A stretch of 64,000 nucleotides of DNA from Adineta steineri (lineage: Eukaryota; Rotifera; Eurotatoria; Adinetida; Adinetidae), in NCBI GenBank assembly GCA_905250115.1, contig CAJNOI010000037.1:1-64000 (forward strand), read 5' to 3'. A program made the translations under genes and the position numbers. The notes beneath the pieces are model-generated. The model did not search any database. It worked only from the letters and a program-made list of their open reading frames with translations, and was not told where the DNA came from. How positions within the stretch are numbered: the stretch's first letter is position 1; every line of letters begins with the position of its first letter. Positions 21,367 to 33,100 of the stretch are shown piece after piece.

Positions 21367-23249
21367 TCACCACCAGACATATATTTTATTATCAACACAT
21401 TCCACTATATAATCATCAAGTAATCTATCATTTTTAATCACCAATTTCATAGTTTCTTCCGTTTTATCAGTCTTCTTCGAAATACACAAAGAAGATAAAT
21501 GACGATTATTGTTATTAGTTTTTGACAAAATTAATCTTATTAGACGTGCTAAAAAAGAAGTGAAATCATTATGTACTGCAAAATGTTGTAATCGTAGACA
21601 TAAGGCAAATAATAATTCAACGTTTTTCAATGAACGTCCATATATCAAAATCAGATCTTTAACAACATTTTTCTTTGATACCGATTGAAAAACTACATTT
21701 TGTTGAATTGCTACAGGATTTATTCCATCAATTGATAGATGATCAAGTGATAGTCTATGAAGATTTACTGCAACACTTAATAATTTAACTAATTCCATAA
21801 AAGATATAGGTGCATATCGAACAACTATTTCAGTAAGTTTTTCTGGAAAAATAATACGTGGTAAACTATTATCCAACGAATTGCAAATTGAATCCCCATG
21901 ACATTGGAAAGTTAATTTCGTAGTATTTGGAAAATAATTTCTACAATTCATTATTGCATTTACACTGTCTATCACAATATGATGAACCGAATCAAAGTTT
22001 GATTTTTCTTCAATTAACCCACCTAACGTAAATGTTGTTCTTCTAAAAATATCAAAGATAGATTATCATACATAAATAAATTTATCTTATACTTATATGG
22101 TTTTACTGAAAAGAACATAAGATCTTCTGCATATTCTTTACGAGGATATTGAGTAGAAAAAAACCATTGTCGTTGAATCCAAAATGAAGAAGTAAAGTTT
22201 TTTATTAGATTTTCATAATTAGACATCATATTTTTCTCCGGCGTTCCAAATCAAATACATTGAAAATCGAATATTGCTAAATTTGGTATATGAGACAATA
22301 TTAAATTTTGCCATCGATATGCGTCTAAATATGTTATTCCAGCACTGACATAGAGGCGTAATACTTGAAGATTATGGAAGAGATCTTTGGCTAATAGTTC
22401 AAAGTCATGGAAATCTAATTGGTCTAATTTAAGACATATATATGATAAATTATTCAAGGTAATCGAAAACGTTATATTTTGTCTTTTTACAGAACTAAGT
22501 AAAAAAGGAATCGATAAATGACGAATTTGTGGAACATGTGATAATATAACGTAAAGTGTATCAAGTTCAATATAATTTTTAATAACGAGATGTTCAATTA
22601 AACTATATCTATTAGTAGCAACTGGCAGTGATGATACTATAACCGTACTAAATCTTCCAAATAATACATTAAAATATTTTAAAAATGGTAATTGAAATAT
22701 TTGCTGATAAACTTCAGCTTGATCAGTATTAGAATAAGCATCACTAATGATGGTTAATGAAGATAATTTTGGTAGATTAATCAAATATTGAAGATTACGA
22801 AGATATGATGATGAAACATTAGTTAAAATAAGTGTTTCAAGTCGAGTTAATTTTGAAATATTATCTTGTGATGATAAAATAATATTAACAGCAAATATAT
22901 TTGTTATACGAAGTGATTTTATTCGTTGCCGATAGGGTTTAAATATATCTTTATAATAACGTTCAAAATTTGGTTTTGATATAGATGAAATATTGATTTT
23001 AATCGGAAGATTTGAATTGATAATAAGATTTGCAAATCGCTGATTAAGATTTGAAAAAGTTTCATAGATATAATAAATATCAAAATATTCAAATATTTCA
23101 TAAATAATTTCATTAGATAAATCTTCGAAATACCTGAGAGGTTTTGTAGATAAATTAACATCAGATTGACTTTCACTATGAAATTGTTTTCTTTTCATAT
23201 CATCAGACTCTTTGATACTAATTTTTCGTTGTCGTTTTAATCGTTCCAT
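21367..23249 (-). pseudogene. F-box protein gene broken by one stop and one frameshift
   Basis: The first frame (23249-22251) encodes a typical bdelloid-type F-box (FEDLSNEIIYEIFEYFDIYY, about residues 40-60) and a leucine-rich helical body. It ends in a TGA at 22253-22251. The same frame reopens at once (FGTPEKNMMSNYENL...SSFWIQRQWFF) and runs to 22023, resuming the family pattern, so the TGA is a nonsense change and not a natural end. A second break near 22030-22045 needs a one-base shift to continue into LGGLIEEKSNFDSVHHIV and the C-terminal part ending at 21367. No splice signals bridge either break convincingly. It would be about 620 residues if intact; the sequence is reported only as broken. 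A sequencing error is an alternative. It is divergent from the RdRP gene. Confidence 0.7.
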
Positions 23250-23905
23250 ATTAAATTATTTGATGGTGCGCTTTAGTTTTAATAAATCAAGTATAAACAA
23301 GAAAATGCGAATAAAAAATATAAAATGATAGAAAGCAATTGTTATGATGTAAATCCAGCGTGTCTATGATAGACCATACATACATACATATATACCTTTT
23401 TCTTTCTTTGTTCTCCTTCTTCGTTCTAGCCTTTATTATTTTTTTCTTTATTTTCTCCATGTGAGCGTTTTTCGAACATAAGAGAGCAAAACAATATTTG
23501 AAAAGGAAATGAAGTTACATATAACTATGTATTATAGAGAATGCGATTGATAGGAACACATTTTAGGGTGTGGGTGGGTGTGGATGATATTAACAGGATA
23601 TGCACTCACACCCACCCACCCTTAAATATGTAAAAAAAAACATTGTCATTTGATCATGACATGTATTTTTGATTATCTAAACAATAAATAATCTATTTTG
23701 TACCAAATTTGATAAAAGAAATGCCAACAGCATTCCTGCAGAACGATAAAGTTTTTGTGCGCATGTTGGAAATTTCTTTTTTTTCTTCTTCCTGATGTTT
23801 TTTTTCAGACCATGTAGAACATAAACATTTTGCTGCCACGTCTTACATTATAGTGAAAGAAGAAAGTAAAAATATAAGTTTACACTAAAGATCACTGACG
23901 AAAAT
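23250..23905. promoter_or_regulatory. divergent intergenic region with telomere-like pair 10
   Basis: 656 bp between the starts of the broken F-box gene and the RdRP gene, so it should contain both promoters; no core element was identified. The pair at 23565-23622 is the cleanest in the window: left arm AGGGTGTGGGTGGGTGTGG, right arm CACTCACACCCACCCACCCT, separated by about 18 bp. Confidence 0.5.
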
Positions 23906-26834
23906 ATGCTCTGTCGAACTTGGTCAAAAAATGTTTTCAATGATTATTCATCGTTCAATAGTCAATATGCTTTAGAAATTCTTCATTCACTTGGCGATGT
24001 GTTTGATAAGATGTATCTAACGAATGAAAATCTTCGCAAACGTATGATTGAATCAGCTAAACGAGATGATAAACGTTTCTATAAATTGGCAGCACAAGCT
24101 TATTATAATTTTAAAAAGAAGAAATCTTTTAATTTAGAAAAAATTTTCGAATCTAAAAACTATCATACCAAGACAGTTTATTCGCAAGTAATTAGTAGAT
24201 ATAGGATATTCATTATAATTTCTCTTCTTTTTTTTTAATTTAGAATAAACAAAATTCATATCATATAGGCGTCATTCATATCACTTCAAATTCTGTACAA
24301 ATTATGCCAAGAATGTGGACAGATGGAAATCGTATCCTTCGTCATCCAATGTTCAATGATATTAATGATTTCTGTCTTGTAAATTTGGACTCAAATTTTG
24401 AAAAATGGTCTACGAAAAATTGTGATTATATTAAAAACGTTTTTTTATCCGGCATTGAAATTGGCAATCGTCGTTATTATTTTATCGGTTCATCAAATTC
24501 TCAATTAAAGAAAAATAGCTATTGGTTTGTCAAAGCTGATAGTTTAGATGATGTTCATCAAAAACGCAAACAATTAGTTGATTTTGATGAGGTTAATAAT
24601 CTTGGTAAGTATATAGCTCGTGTTGGTTTATGGTTTAGCACCAGTATGTCAACTGGAGTAAGTATTTATGAAGAAAGTCTTATGTGAATATTCATTATTT
24701 TTCTCTATTTAAGATTACTCTGACCTATGTTGAAAATACATCAAAAGAATTTGATCGACGAATTCAAAAAGGAGAAAAATGTGTAACAGTAATCGATGAT
24801 ATCAAATATGATGAGTATTGTTTTACAGATGGTAATGGGCTTATTTCGAATGATTTAGCAAGACTTATTGCTAAAACCTTGAAATGTTTGGTTCAAACTT
24901 CAGAAGGCGTATGTTAAATCTTTATTTAATTGTATGATTGTTGTCGAAATCGGTGTATTATTTATATCTAGGAAATTTATCCATCGGCTTATCAAATCCG
25001 TATGGCTGGTTGTAAAGGTCTTGTAGTTGTTGATCCAGATTCAAAACCAAATGAATTTTATGTTAAAATTCGCCCATCTATGAAAAAATTTTCTTGTAAT
25101 GAATGGGTTTTAGATATAAACAATTACAGTCGACCAAGTATGATTAATAGTGAATGTACTAACTAACAGTACCTAGCAATTGCTAATTTCTATGTTAAAA
25201 ATATATCCAACGAGATATCTATCTTTTACTATCAAAAATAATCATAATAATATCGCCACTGTCTGTAAAATTCGTTTCGTCTAGTCTTTCTGATATAAAT
25301 TCTAGTTCCAACCCGATTGAATAATCAGATCATATTACTTCTATCCGATCTCGGTGTACCCGATTCGACTTTCTTCGAACTTCAAACCCGTTGGTTTGCT
25401 CAAAAACAAAAATTCTTACCTAATAAGAAGTAATTAAATTTATTTCAATTAAGAAAAAACAGAAATCGTTTCTTCAGAGATCTTCTAAAAAATAAAATCC
25501 CTCTACCAGCTAATGAATGTCGACTTTTGTTTGGTTGTGCACTTGAATCTGAGCTCAAACCAAATCAATGTTTTATTCGATATCAACTTCTTGATAGTGA
25601 TGAAAAACCATTAAAAGTTCCAAAACTTCAGACTGTTATCGGTCAAGTCATTGTCACTAAAAATCCATGGTGAGTTTTTAGGAAGATTTGACAATTGTAT
25701 CGAAAACAGATCTTTAATATTTTAGTCCATATGCTGGCGATATGCTTGTATTAGAAGCTGTTGACCTACCAAAGCTTCATTGTCTTCGCGATGTCATTGT
25801 ATTTTCAACGAAGGGCGACCGTAAATAATTATCTATCTATATTTTCTATCTGATAATCGTGATTATTATAGGGCCAGTTTGTAATCAAATCGGTGGTTCG
25901 GATCTTGATGGTGATCAGTATTTTGTAACTCATAGTCTTTGCTCTATTTTCTATAATGAAAAAAAATCGATAAATATATATTTCTAGGTCTATTGGGGTA
26001 CAGAATTACAACTTTTAAGAAAAATTGAGCCGCTTGATTATAAATCTCCACCGGCAACGCATCTTTCAACGCCAAAATCAATATCTCCGTTAGATTTCAT
26101 AAATCATTGTCTATCCATGTTAAGCAATTCAGTTCATGGTCAAGTATTCAACTTACATCAAATTGTTGTCGATAAAAATGAAGAAAAATGTGAACAACGT
26201 ACATGTCAAAAATTAGCTAAAGAAATGGCAAATATGTTTTCTATTGCTAGTAAGAGATTTACTTTTTTTCTATATAAACTAGATATTTTTTCGATCTATT
26301 TATTTATTTATAGTTGATTCTGGTAAAACTGGATGCTCAATAGATCAAACACGTCTTAGAGAAATTCAACAAATTGTTGGTTCAACATATCCAGACTATT
26401 TAAGGGGAAAAAAATCCTACCAATCCCAATCAATCTTAGGTAAACTTTATCGAAATGCATTAGAGTTTACTAAAAAACGTTCAAGTGATTCGACTGTTAA
26501 AGTATTGCAAAATGGTGTAAATTGTAACGTATGTGGTCGAGTGTGTAAGAATGAGCGTGGTCTCAGTACTCATAAACGTAGCTGCGATAAAAAGAAAAAA
26601 GAAACAGAATCCAAAATACCAAGTACAATTATTCCTCAGGCAGAGCATATGAAGACTCTGGTGACACCCACACCCAAATTTAGAATCATTGATCGTTTGA
26701 CGAAAAACCCTGATGGAGAATATAATTGTCCTAATGTACAATGTGGAAAAACATTTAAACCACAAGGTATCACTCCACATGTTAAATCGTGTGCAAAAGA
26801 ATGGTTGAAACAAAACGGTTTTTCAATAGATTAA
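23906..26834 (+). CDS. cellular RNA-dependent RNA polymerase with C-terminal zinc fingers
   Basis: Ten exons keep one frame with GT-AG introns: 23906-24194, 24269-24657, 24714-24908, 24972-25137, 25306-25429, 25478-25669, 25726-25820, 25872-25924, 25988-26249, 26314-26834; 761 residues. Hallmarks of eukaryotic RdRPs of small-RNA pathways appear in order: NRILRHP, SSNSQLKKNSYWF, DGNGLISNDLA, YQIRMAGCKGLVVV, LLSDLGVPDSTF, KNPCPYAGDMLVLEAVDLP, and the catalytic GGSDLDGDQYF, whose aspartates bind metal for RNA synthesis on an RNA template. YPDYLRGKKSYQS and LGKLYR close the core. The tail adds C2H2-like fingers (CNVCGRVC...HKRSC and CPNVQCGKTF...HVKSC). The N-terminus is shorter than in plant RDRs. 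Likely role: making double-stranded RNA for silencing. The exon 1 donor (GTAGAT) is the weakest boundary. Confidence 0.85.
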
Positions 26835-26907
26835 AAAACAGTATTTGAAATTTTTTTAATAAGAAATAAATTGTCGGAATTACGTTTTTCTATATGGACT
26901 TGAGAAT

Positions 26908-26951
26908 ATGGGTGTGGATATTGTATTTATCTTACATTCACACTCACAACT
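26908..26951. repeat. telomere-like inverted pair 11
   Basis: ATGGGTGTGGATA and ACATTCACACTCACAAC with a short spacer, between the convergent 3' ends of the RdRP gene and LRR gene B. Confidence 0.5.
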
Positions 26952-27117
26952 ACTTTCAAGATGTAGTTTCATGATTATATTATTTCATTAAATCTTGATT
27001 AAATTATTAAAACTGTTAGACAACGAATAGATATTTATCGAAAGATAGAATTCTGATAGAGTTTCTGAAGTGAAAGTTTTGACAGTTTCTTTTTGTATAT
27101 TTGGACGGCGAAGCTTT

Positions 27118-30100
27118 TCAGTTTTGTTTACTCGCGCATTCTTCGCAGATATCATATCCATTTTCTGAACAAGAGCAATGCCATGATGAATCGTAAGACG
27201 TTTCCTTGCATATAGTACATGTAAACCGAATTGTTGCATATGGATAGCTCCACATCTTTTGGCGCGAATCTTTATCACACAAACGGAGACGGTGTCCATC
27301 AGGACATCGTAGGTCCACTGCATCTAAAAAGAATATAATAATCAGCAAAAAAATGACTAACTTTTTTAAAAAGTTTCAGAAAAACTATATCAATGACGTA
27401 AGTAGAATTACACTAATGCGTTTGCGTTCCAACCTATTTCTCTTGAAAGATAGTAAGTGAATGTTAGTTTAATTTCCGCACTTTATCGTTTACGATTGAT
27501 AGGTAATCTAGGAAGTAAATACCACTCTCGATACTATGCAACATGATTCAAAGTTCTAAATCGTAAACAAGAAAAGTCATTCAAAAGAACAGATGACTTT
27601 CATAGGACATCCATCGAAATAAAACAAATATTTTCTTCTAATTAGAAGACAATATCGGAAAGGCAATAGAACTGATCATATTCCGAATTTTGAATATAGT
27701 ATTCTTCACTATGAGTTCTTCCTCACTATTTTTCTTATTTTCTATATTTTTTTCGATCTTCTTACCGTCGAGATCTAAGTGTATTGGTGTCTAAATGAAA
27801 TTTCAAAATATTATAACAAAACCAATAAAATAAAAAATGACTAACCGTTCTGTTTTTCCGAACATCTGCCAAATGCTTTGCACCTATAGCTGTAATTTGA
27901 TTTCCACGAAGTCTGAGCTTACATAGTGTCTACAAGAAATTATCAAACAAATCTAGTCAGATTTCTTTATGTTCTATGTCACGTTATTAGAATTTAATGC
28001 ATCAACAAGATAGGTAACTCCTTCATCTGTAATATGATTCCATCGAAGATCCAGGTCGGCGAGTGTCTATTATCAGACTTGAATGTAACACAAGAAGGCA
28101 TAGCAAACAATCAGAATAATTACCATAGAATTTTTTACTAACGAAGCTAACAGCTGTGCACCTCTATTACCTATTTTATTTGAACGAAGACGAATATATT
28201 TGAATTCCTGAAGAAAATCAAGATAAATATATATTAGGCAAGAGATCAATCAACAACTACATCTGTTTTTCGAAAGATCGACGTCATAAGCTCGATTATG
28301 TTATCTCCAATTCCAGAGTTATCGAGGTTAAAGGCATCGTTCTAGAAAAAACGTTATTAACAATTAAAAATGGTGTTCAATATTCACAACTTACCTGCTT
28401 CCATCGAGTACCAATGATAGCTGCAACAGCTTTCCAATCAGAAATCTTATTATCATTCAACTCGAGATATTTAAGATTCTACATTAAAAAATCAATGATA
28501 GCTATTAAAAAGAAGAGGCGAGTGAATAGCTAACCATATTATTTTCGAGCATGTTAGCAAAATGCTTTACTCCTTGATCTCCGATCTGATTCTCCTGAAG
28601 ATTTAATTTGGTCAGTGTCTATAAAATATCAAAGTAAAACAAGCGACATATAATCATTGATAGTTACTCTATTCGTTTCCAAAGCATGAGCTAAATACTG
28701 AGCTCCTTGATCACCGATATGATTCCTGTCGAGTCGTAGACTAGTAAGTACCTATAAGAGACAAAATAAAAACGAAGAAAAGTCGAGCATTCCTATTTAC
28801 TTGATTGGTTTCTAAGACATAAGCCAAATATTGGACTCCTTCATTTTCGATTTGATTATTTTGAAGTTCGAGAAAATTCAAAGTCTGTACGAAAAAGTAA
28901 GAAGAAAATGACACATAGGCGGTAATTGATAAGTACCGGGTGATTTTGTAGCGCTTGAGCCAGATATAGCGCTCCTTTGTTTCCGAGATGATTATTTTCG
29001 AGTATAAGTGTAGTTAATGTCTAAGTTTAAAGAATGTCAAAAATGAGATTCATTAAACCAGATAATGAATACTGACCTTGTTGTTATTCAAGGCATCAGC
29101 GAGATACTTTGCTCCTTGTTCCCCGATATCGTTGCTGTTTAGACTTAATTCCTTCAGTATCTATGATGAATGAAAGTGGCATTTTAAGGCAAAATACGTA
29201 GTGATATTTACTATGACAGTTTCTAGAATATTAGCAATGCATTGGACTCCTTCATCTCTAAGTTGATTATGTCCCAGATAAAGAGTTGTTAGAGTCTGTG
29301 AATTAAATGAAAAGAACCGATGAAAAAATATTAATAATTAATAGATACCGGATGATGTTGTAACACTTCAGCTAGATATTGCGCTCCTTTGCTTCCGATC
29401 TGACTATTTGTGAGTGTGAGTGTGATTAATGTCTAAGTTTGAAGAATGTGAAAAATGAGATTCATTGAAACAAATAATGAATACTGACCTTGTTGTTATT
29501 CAAGGCATCAGCAAGGTACTTCGCCCCTTGTTCTCCGATATTACAACTACTGCGATTTAATTCAGTTAGAGTCTAGATTATATCAATGTTGAAGGAAACA
29601 GCAATGACTGGTTAGATTTACCGTATTATCTCGTAAGCCGAAACTAATATATTTTGCTCCTCTGTATCCAATATATTTCGTTTCCATAATTAATGTTTTT
29701 ATATTCTGTGGTAAGAAATACATGTAGAAGAATAAGCAGAAAACTATTCATACTTTGCCATGTCGGATGATAATAGCCTTTTCCAGTGCCTCCCATAAAA
29801 CACTTGGATTCTGTTTTAAAATGAGCTGCTTAAGTGTCTTTTAAAAGAATCATAGATAAGAAATAGATAAAAGAGAAAGTAGAGCTCACTGTATTTTTTT
29901 CCATTGCATCAGCAAGGATTTCTATTCCCTCGTCTCCAATTCTATTCCAGCTTAGGTCTAGTGCAGTAAGAGTCTGCAAATAATTATAATATGAATAAGT
30001 AGAAGTCATCAAGGATTTTTACCGTGTTTTCCTTTAATGCATCAGCTAAATATGCTGCTCCTATATCAGTAATATGATTATTCTGTNNNNNNNNNNGAAA

Positions 30101-33100
30101 CATCGATTGATACTTGCTGTATTATTTCTTAACCAATCAGTGATATATTGGATCCCTCCGTCTTCTATTTCATTGTTTGATAAGGAAATTTCTTCAGTGA
30201 TCTATAATAAAAGATAGCCATAGAACACTTTAAATAAAACCTATCAAAGGTCATGGCTGAAACTTACTGTATTATTTCGTAATGCGGCGAATAAGTATCG
30301 CACTCCGGAAATCCCAAGTCTTTTGTTTTGAAGCATTAGCTGCTTTTGACTCTGTTCGATACCATAACTATAAAGATATATGAAGAATAAAATAGAATGT
30401 TATATAACCTTCTTTTCTTCAATACGAATAATTGTTTCCACGGCATTAGATAGTGTATTTTTATTGTGACTGAGATAAAACTCCATTAAAGTCTATATAT
30501 GTGAAAAAGTATGAATTAAATAAAAGAAGTAATGATGTCCAAAAAATCACTGTGTTATCTCGCAATGCGTTATATAGATCTTCTGCTCCATTTTCTCCAA
30601 TATTGTTTGATCGTAGATCGAGCATTTTAAGTGTCTATATGTAGAACGGAAATCAAATGCAAATTAAAGACAAACATAACTAACAGTATTGTTTTGCAAA
30701 GCATCGACGATATACATGCCTCCTCGGTTTCCGATATTATTTGATTCCAGGTTTAGTGCAGTAAGAGTCTGGCAATAATAAAAATATCAATAAGTAGAAA
30801 TCATCAAAGATTTTTACCATGTTTTCCTTTAATACATCAGCTAAATATGCTGCTCCTATATCAGTAATATGATTATTCTGTAGATTTAGTCGTTGTAGTG
30901 ACTATTCAATGAAAAGATGAGTTAATGCTGAAACATCGATTGATACTTGCTGTATTATTTCTTAACCAATCAGTGAGATATTGCACTCCTTGGTCTCCTA
31001 TTTTATTGTTTGATAAGGAAATTTCTTCAATGATCTATAAAACAAGATGGCCATAAAATACTCTAAATAAAACCTATCATTGGTTATGACTAAGACTTAC
31101 TGTATTATTTCGTAATGCGTCGAATAAATATCGCACACCGATATTTCCAAGTCCTGCGTATGGAAGCATCAGCTGTTTTCGACTCTGTTTAATATCATAA
31201 CTATAAGGATATATGAAAAATAAAATAGAATGTTAAATAACCTTCTTTTCTCCAATACGAATAATTGTTTCCACGACATTACATAGTGTACTTTTACTGT
31301 TACAAAGATAGAACCCTGTCAAAGTCTATATATGTGAAAAAGTATGAATCAAATAAAGGAAGTAATGATGTTCAAAATAATCACCGTGTTATCTCGCAAT
31401 GCGGTATATAAATATTCTGCTCCATTTTCTCCAATATCGTTTGATCGTAGATCCAGTTTTTTAAGTGTCTATATGAAGAATGAAAATCAAATACAAATAA
31501 AAGACAAACATAACTAACAGTGTTGTTTTGCAAAGCATCAGCAATATATTTGGCTCCTTGATCTCCGATATTATTTGATCCGAGATCTAATTCCATGATT
31601 TTCTATATCCAAAATATGAATATAGATTTGCAAATGATATAGAATGAATGAAAGTCACCTTGTTGTTTCGGATTTGAAAACTTGCAGCAATAGCAACATT
31701 ATCGCATCCGTCATTACCTCTTAGATCAAAATGGATAAGTTTCTATATATGAAAATTTTCTATATATCGAACAAATATATGCAGCGTGTTAAAGTTACAG
31801 TTTTGTTCTGAAATAATACATAGAGCTGGCGTGCTGTTGTGGCACTAATCCCATTGAAACTAAGATTCATTGTCGTTAATGTCTGTGAAGAGAAATAATT
31901 AAAATTTTGAAAAAAACTAGTCAGAATGCCAAGTTACCATATTATCTTGTAAAGCATTAGCGATACATAGAGCTCCTTGATCACCAATATTATTGTCTCT
32001 GAGATCCAGCTTGCTTAATTTCTATTTGCAGGCGTAGTGAAAAAAAGAAACATAAAAATAATAATTATAAATCATCCTTCTGTTTTTCAACACTACAACA
32101 AGTATTTCTACATTCTTCTTGTTGGTTCAATTTTGCCAAAAACCTTTTACTAGAAAGTGTTACAAATGTAGACAGGCAAGATGAAGTCTGTATGTTAGGT
32201 GAAGAACAGCCGTAAATTGTAATCAAAGCAGATCTTCATCACAACATCGATGGATAAATTACCTTTTTATTTCGAAGTGAATTGGCTAGATATTGTGCCC
32301 CTTTAGTTCCAATCTGATTCCCACCTAGAGTCAGTGAAACAAGTGTCTGTTTTCCGGGAAAAAAATAGACAATGAAGTAGATGGAAGCAGAAGAATTACT
32401 GTATTTCTGTTTAAAGCTTCAGCCATGTATTGTATTCCTTCATCTCGAATATGATTGCTTTTTAGATCAATATAATCGATTGCCTATGCAAGAATTCTTT
32501 CATTGATTTCACGTATATGATTAAAATGATTAAAAGTTACCACGTTGTTTTGTAATATATTTCTCAAATATTGTGCTCCCTCAGCTCCAATTTGATTGTT
32601 TGCGAGTCGAAGCGAAGCAAGTGTCTTATGAACAAAACAAAGTAAAATACTTTATATTCTGATGAAAAATTACCGTTTTATTTCTTAAGACTTCAGCTAA
32701 AAATTGTGCACCTTCATCGCCAATTTTATTATCTTCCAGCAAAATATGACGAATTGCCTATATAACAAAGATGGATTGATTTTTTAAATATGATAGAAAT
32801 AACTGATAGCAACCATATTATCTTGTAACGCATCGCTGAGATATTTTGCTCCGCGACTTCCGATTTGATTCTTTCCCAAACTAATTCCAGTAAGTACCTT
32901 CGAATGACACGTAAATCAAAGTAAATCGAATAAGTTCAGAAAGCAGAATGAAAAATTAATTACTTTATTAGATTTTATCCATTCAGCTATATGTAATGCA
33001 CCATCGTCTCCAATTGCATTGCCTTCTAGATAAATACGTTGAATTGTCTATGTAATAATTAGTAAAAAGAGATTGTCTATATGTAAAAAGAGAGCTTTTC

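Noticed and set aside
22251-22253. TGA read as selenocysteine in the F-box gene
   Set aside because: The family has no selenoprotein members, and a second lesion (frameshift) follows 200 bp later, which fits gene decay better.
26481-26813. Antisense 110-codon frame over the RdRP tail
   Set aside because: It is the complement of the zinc-finger coding exon and shows no own features.
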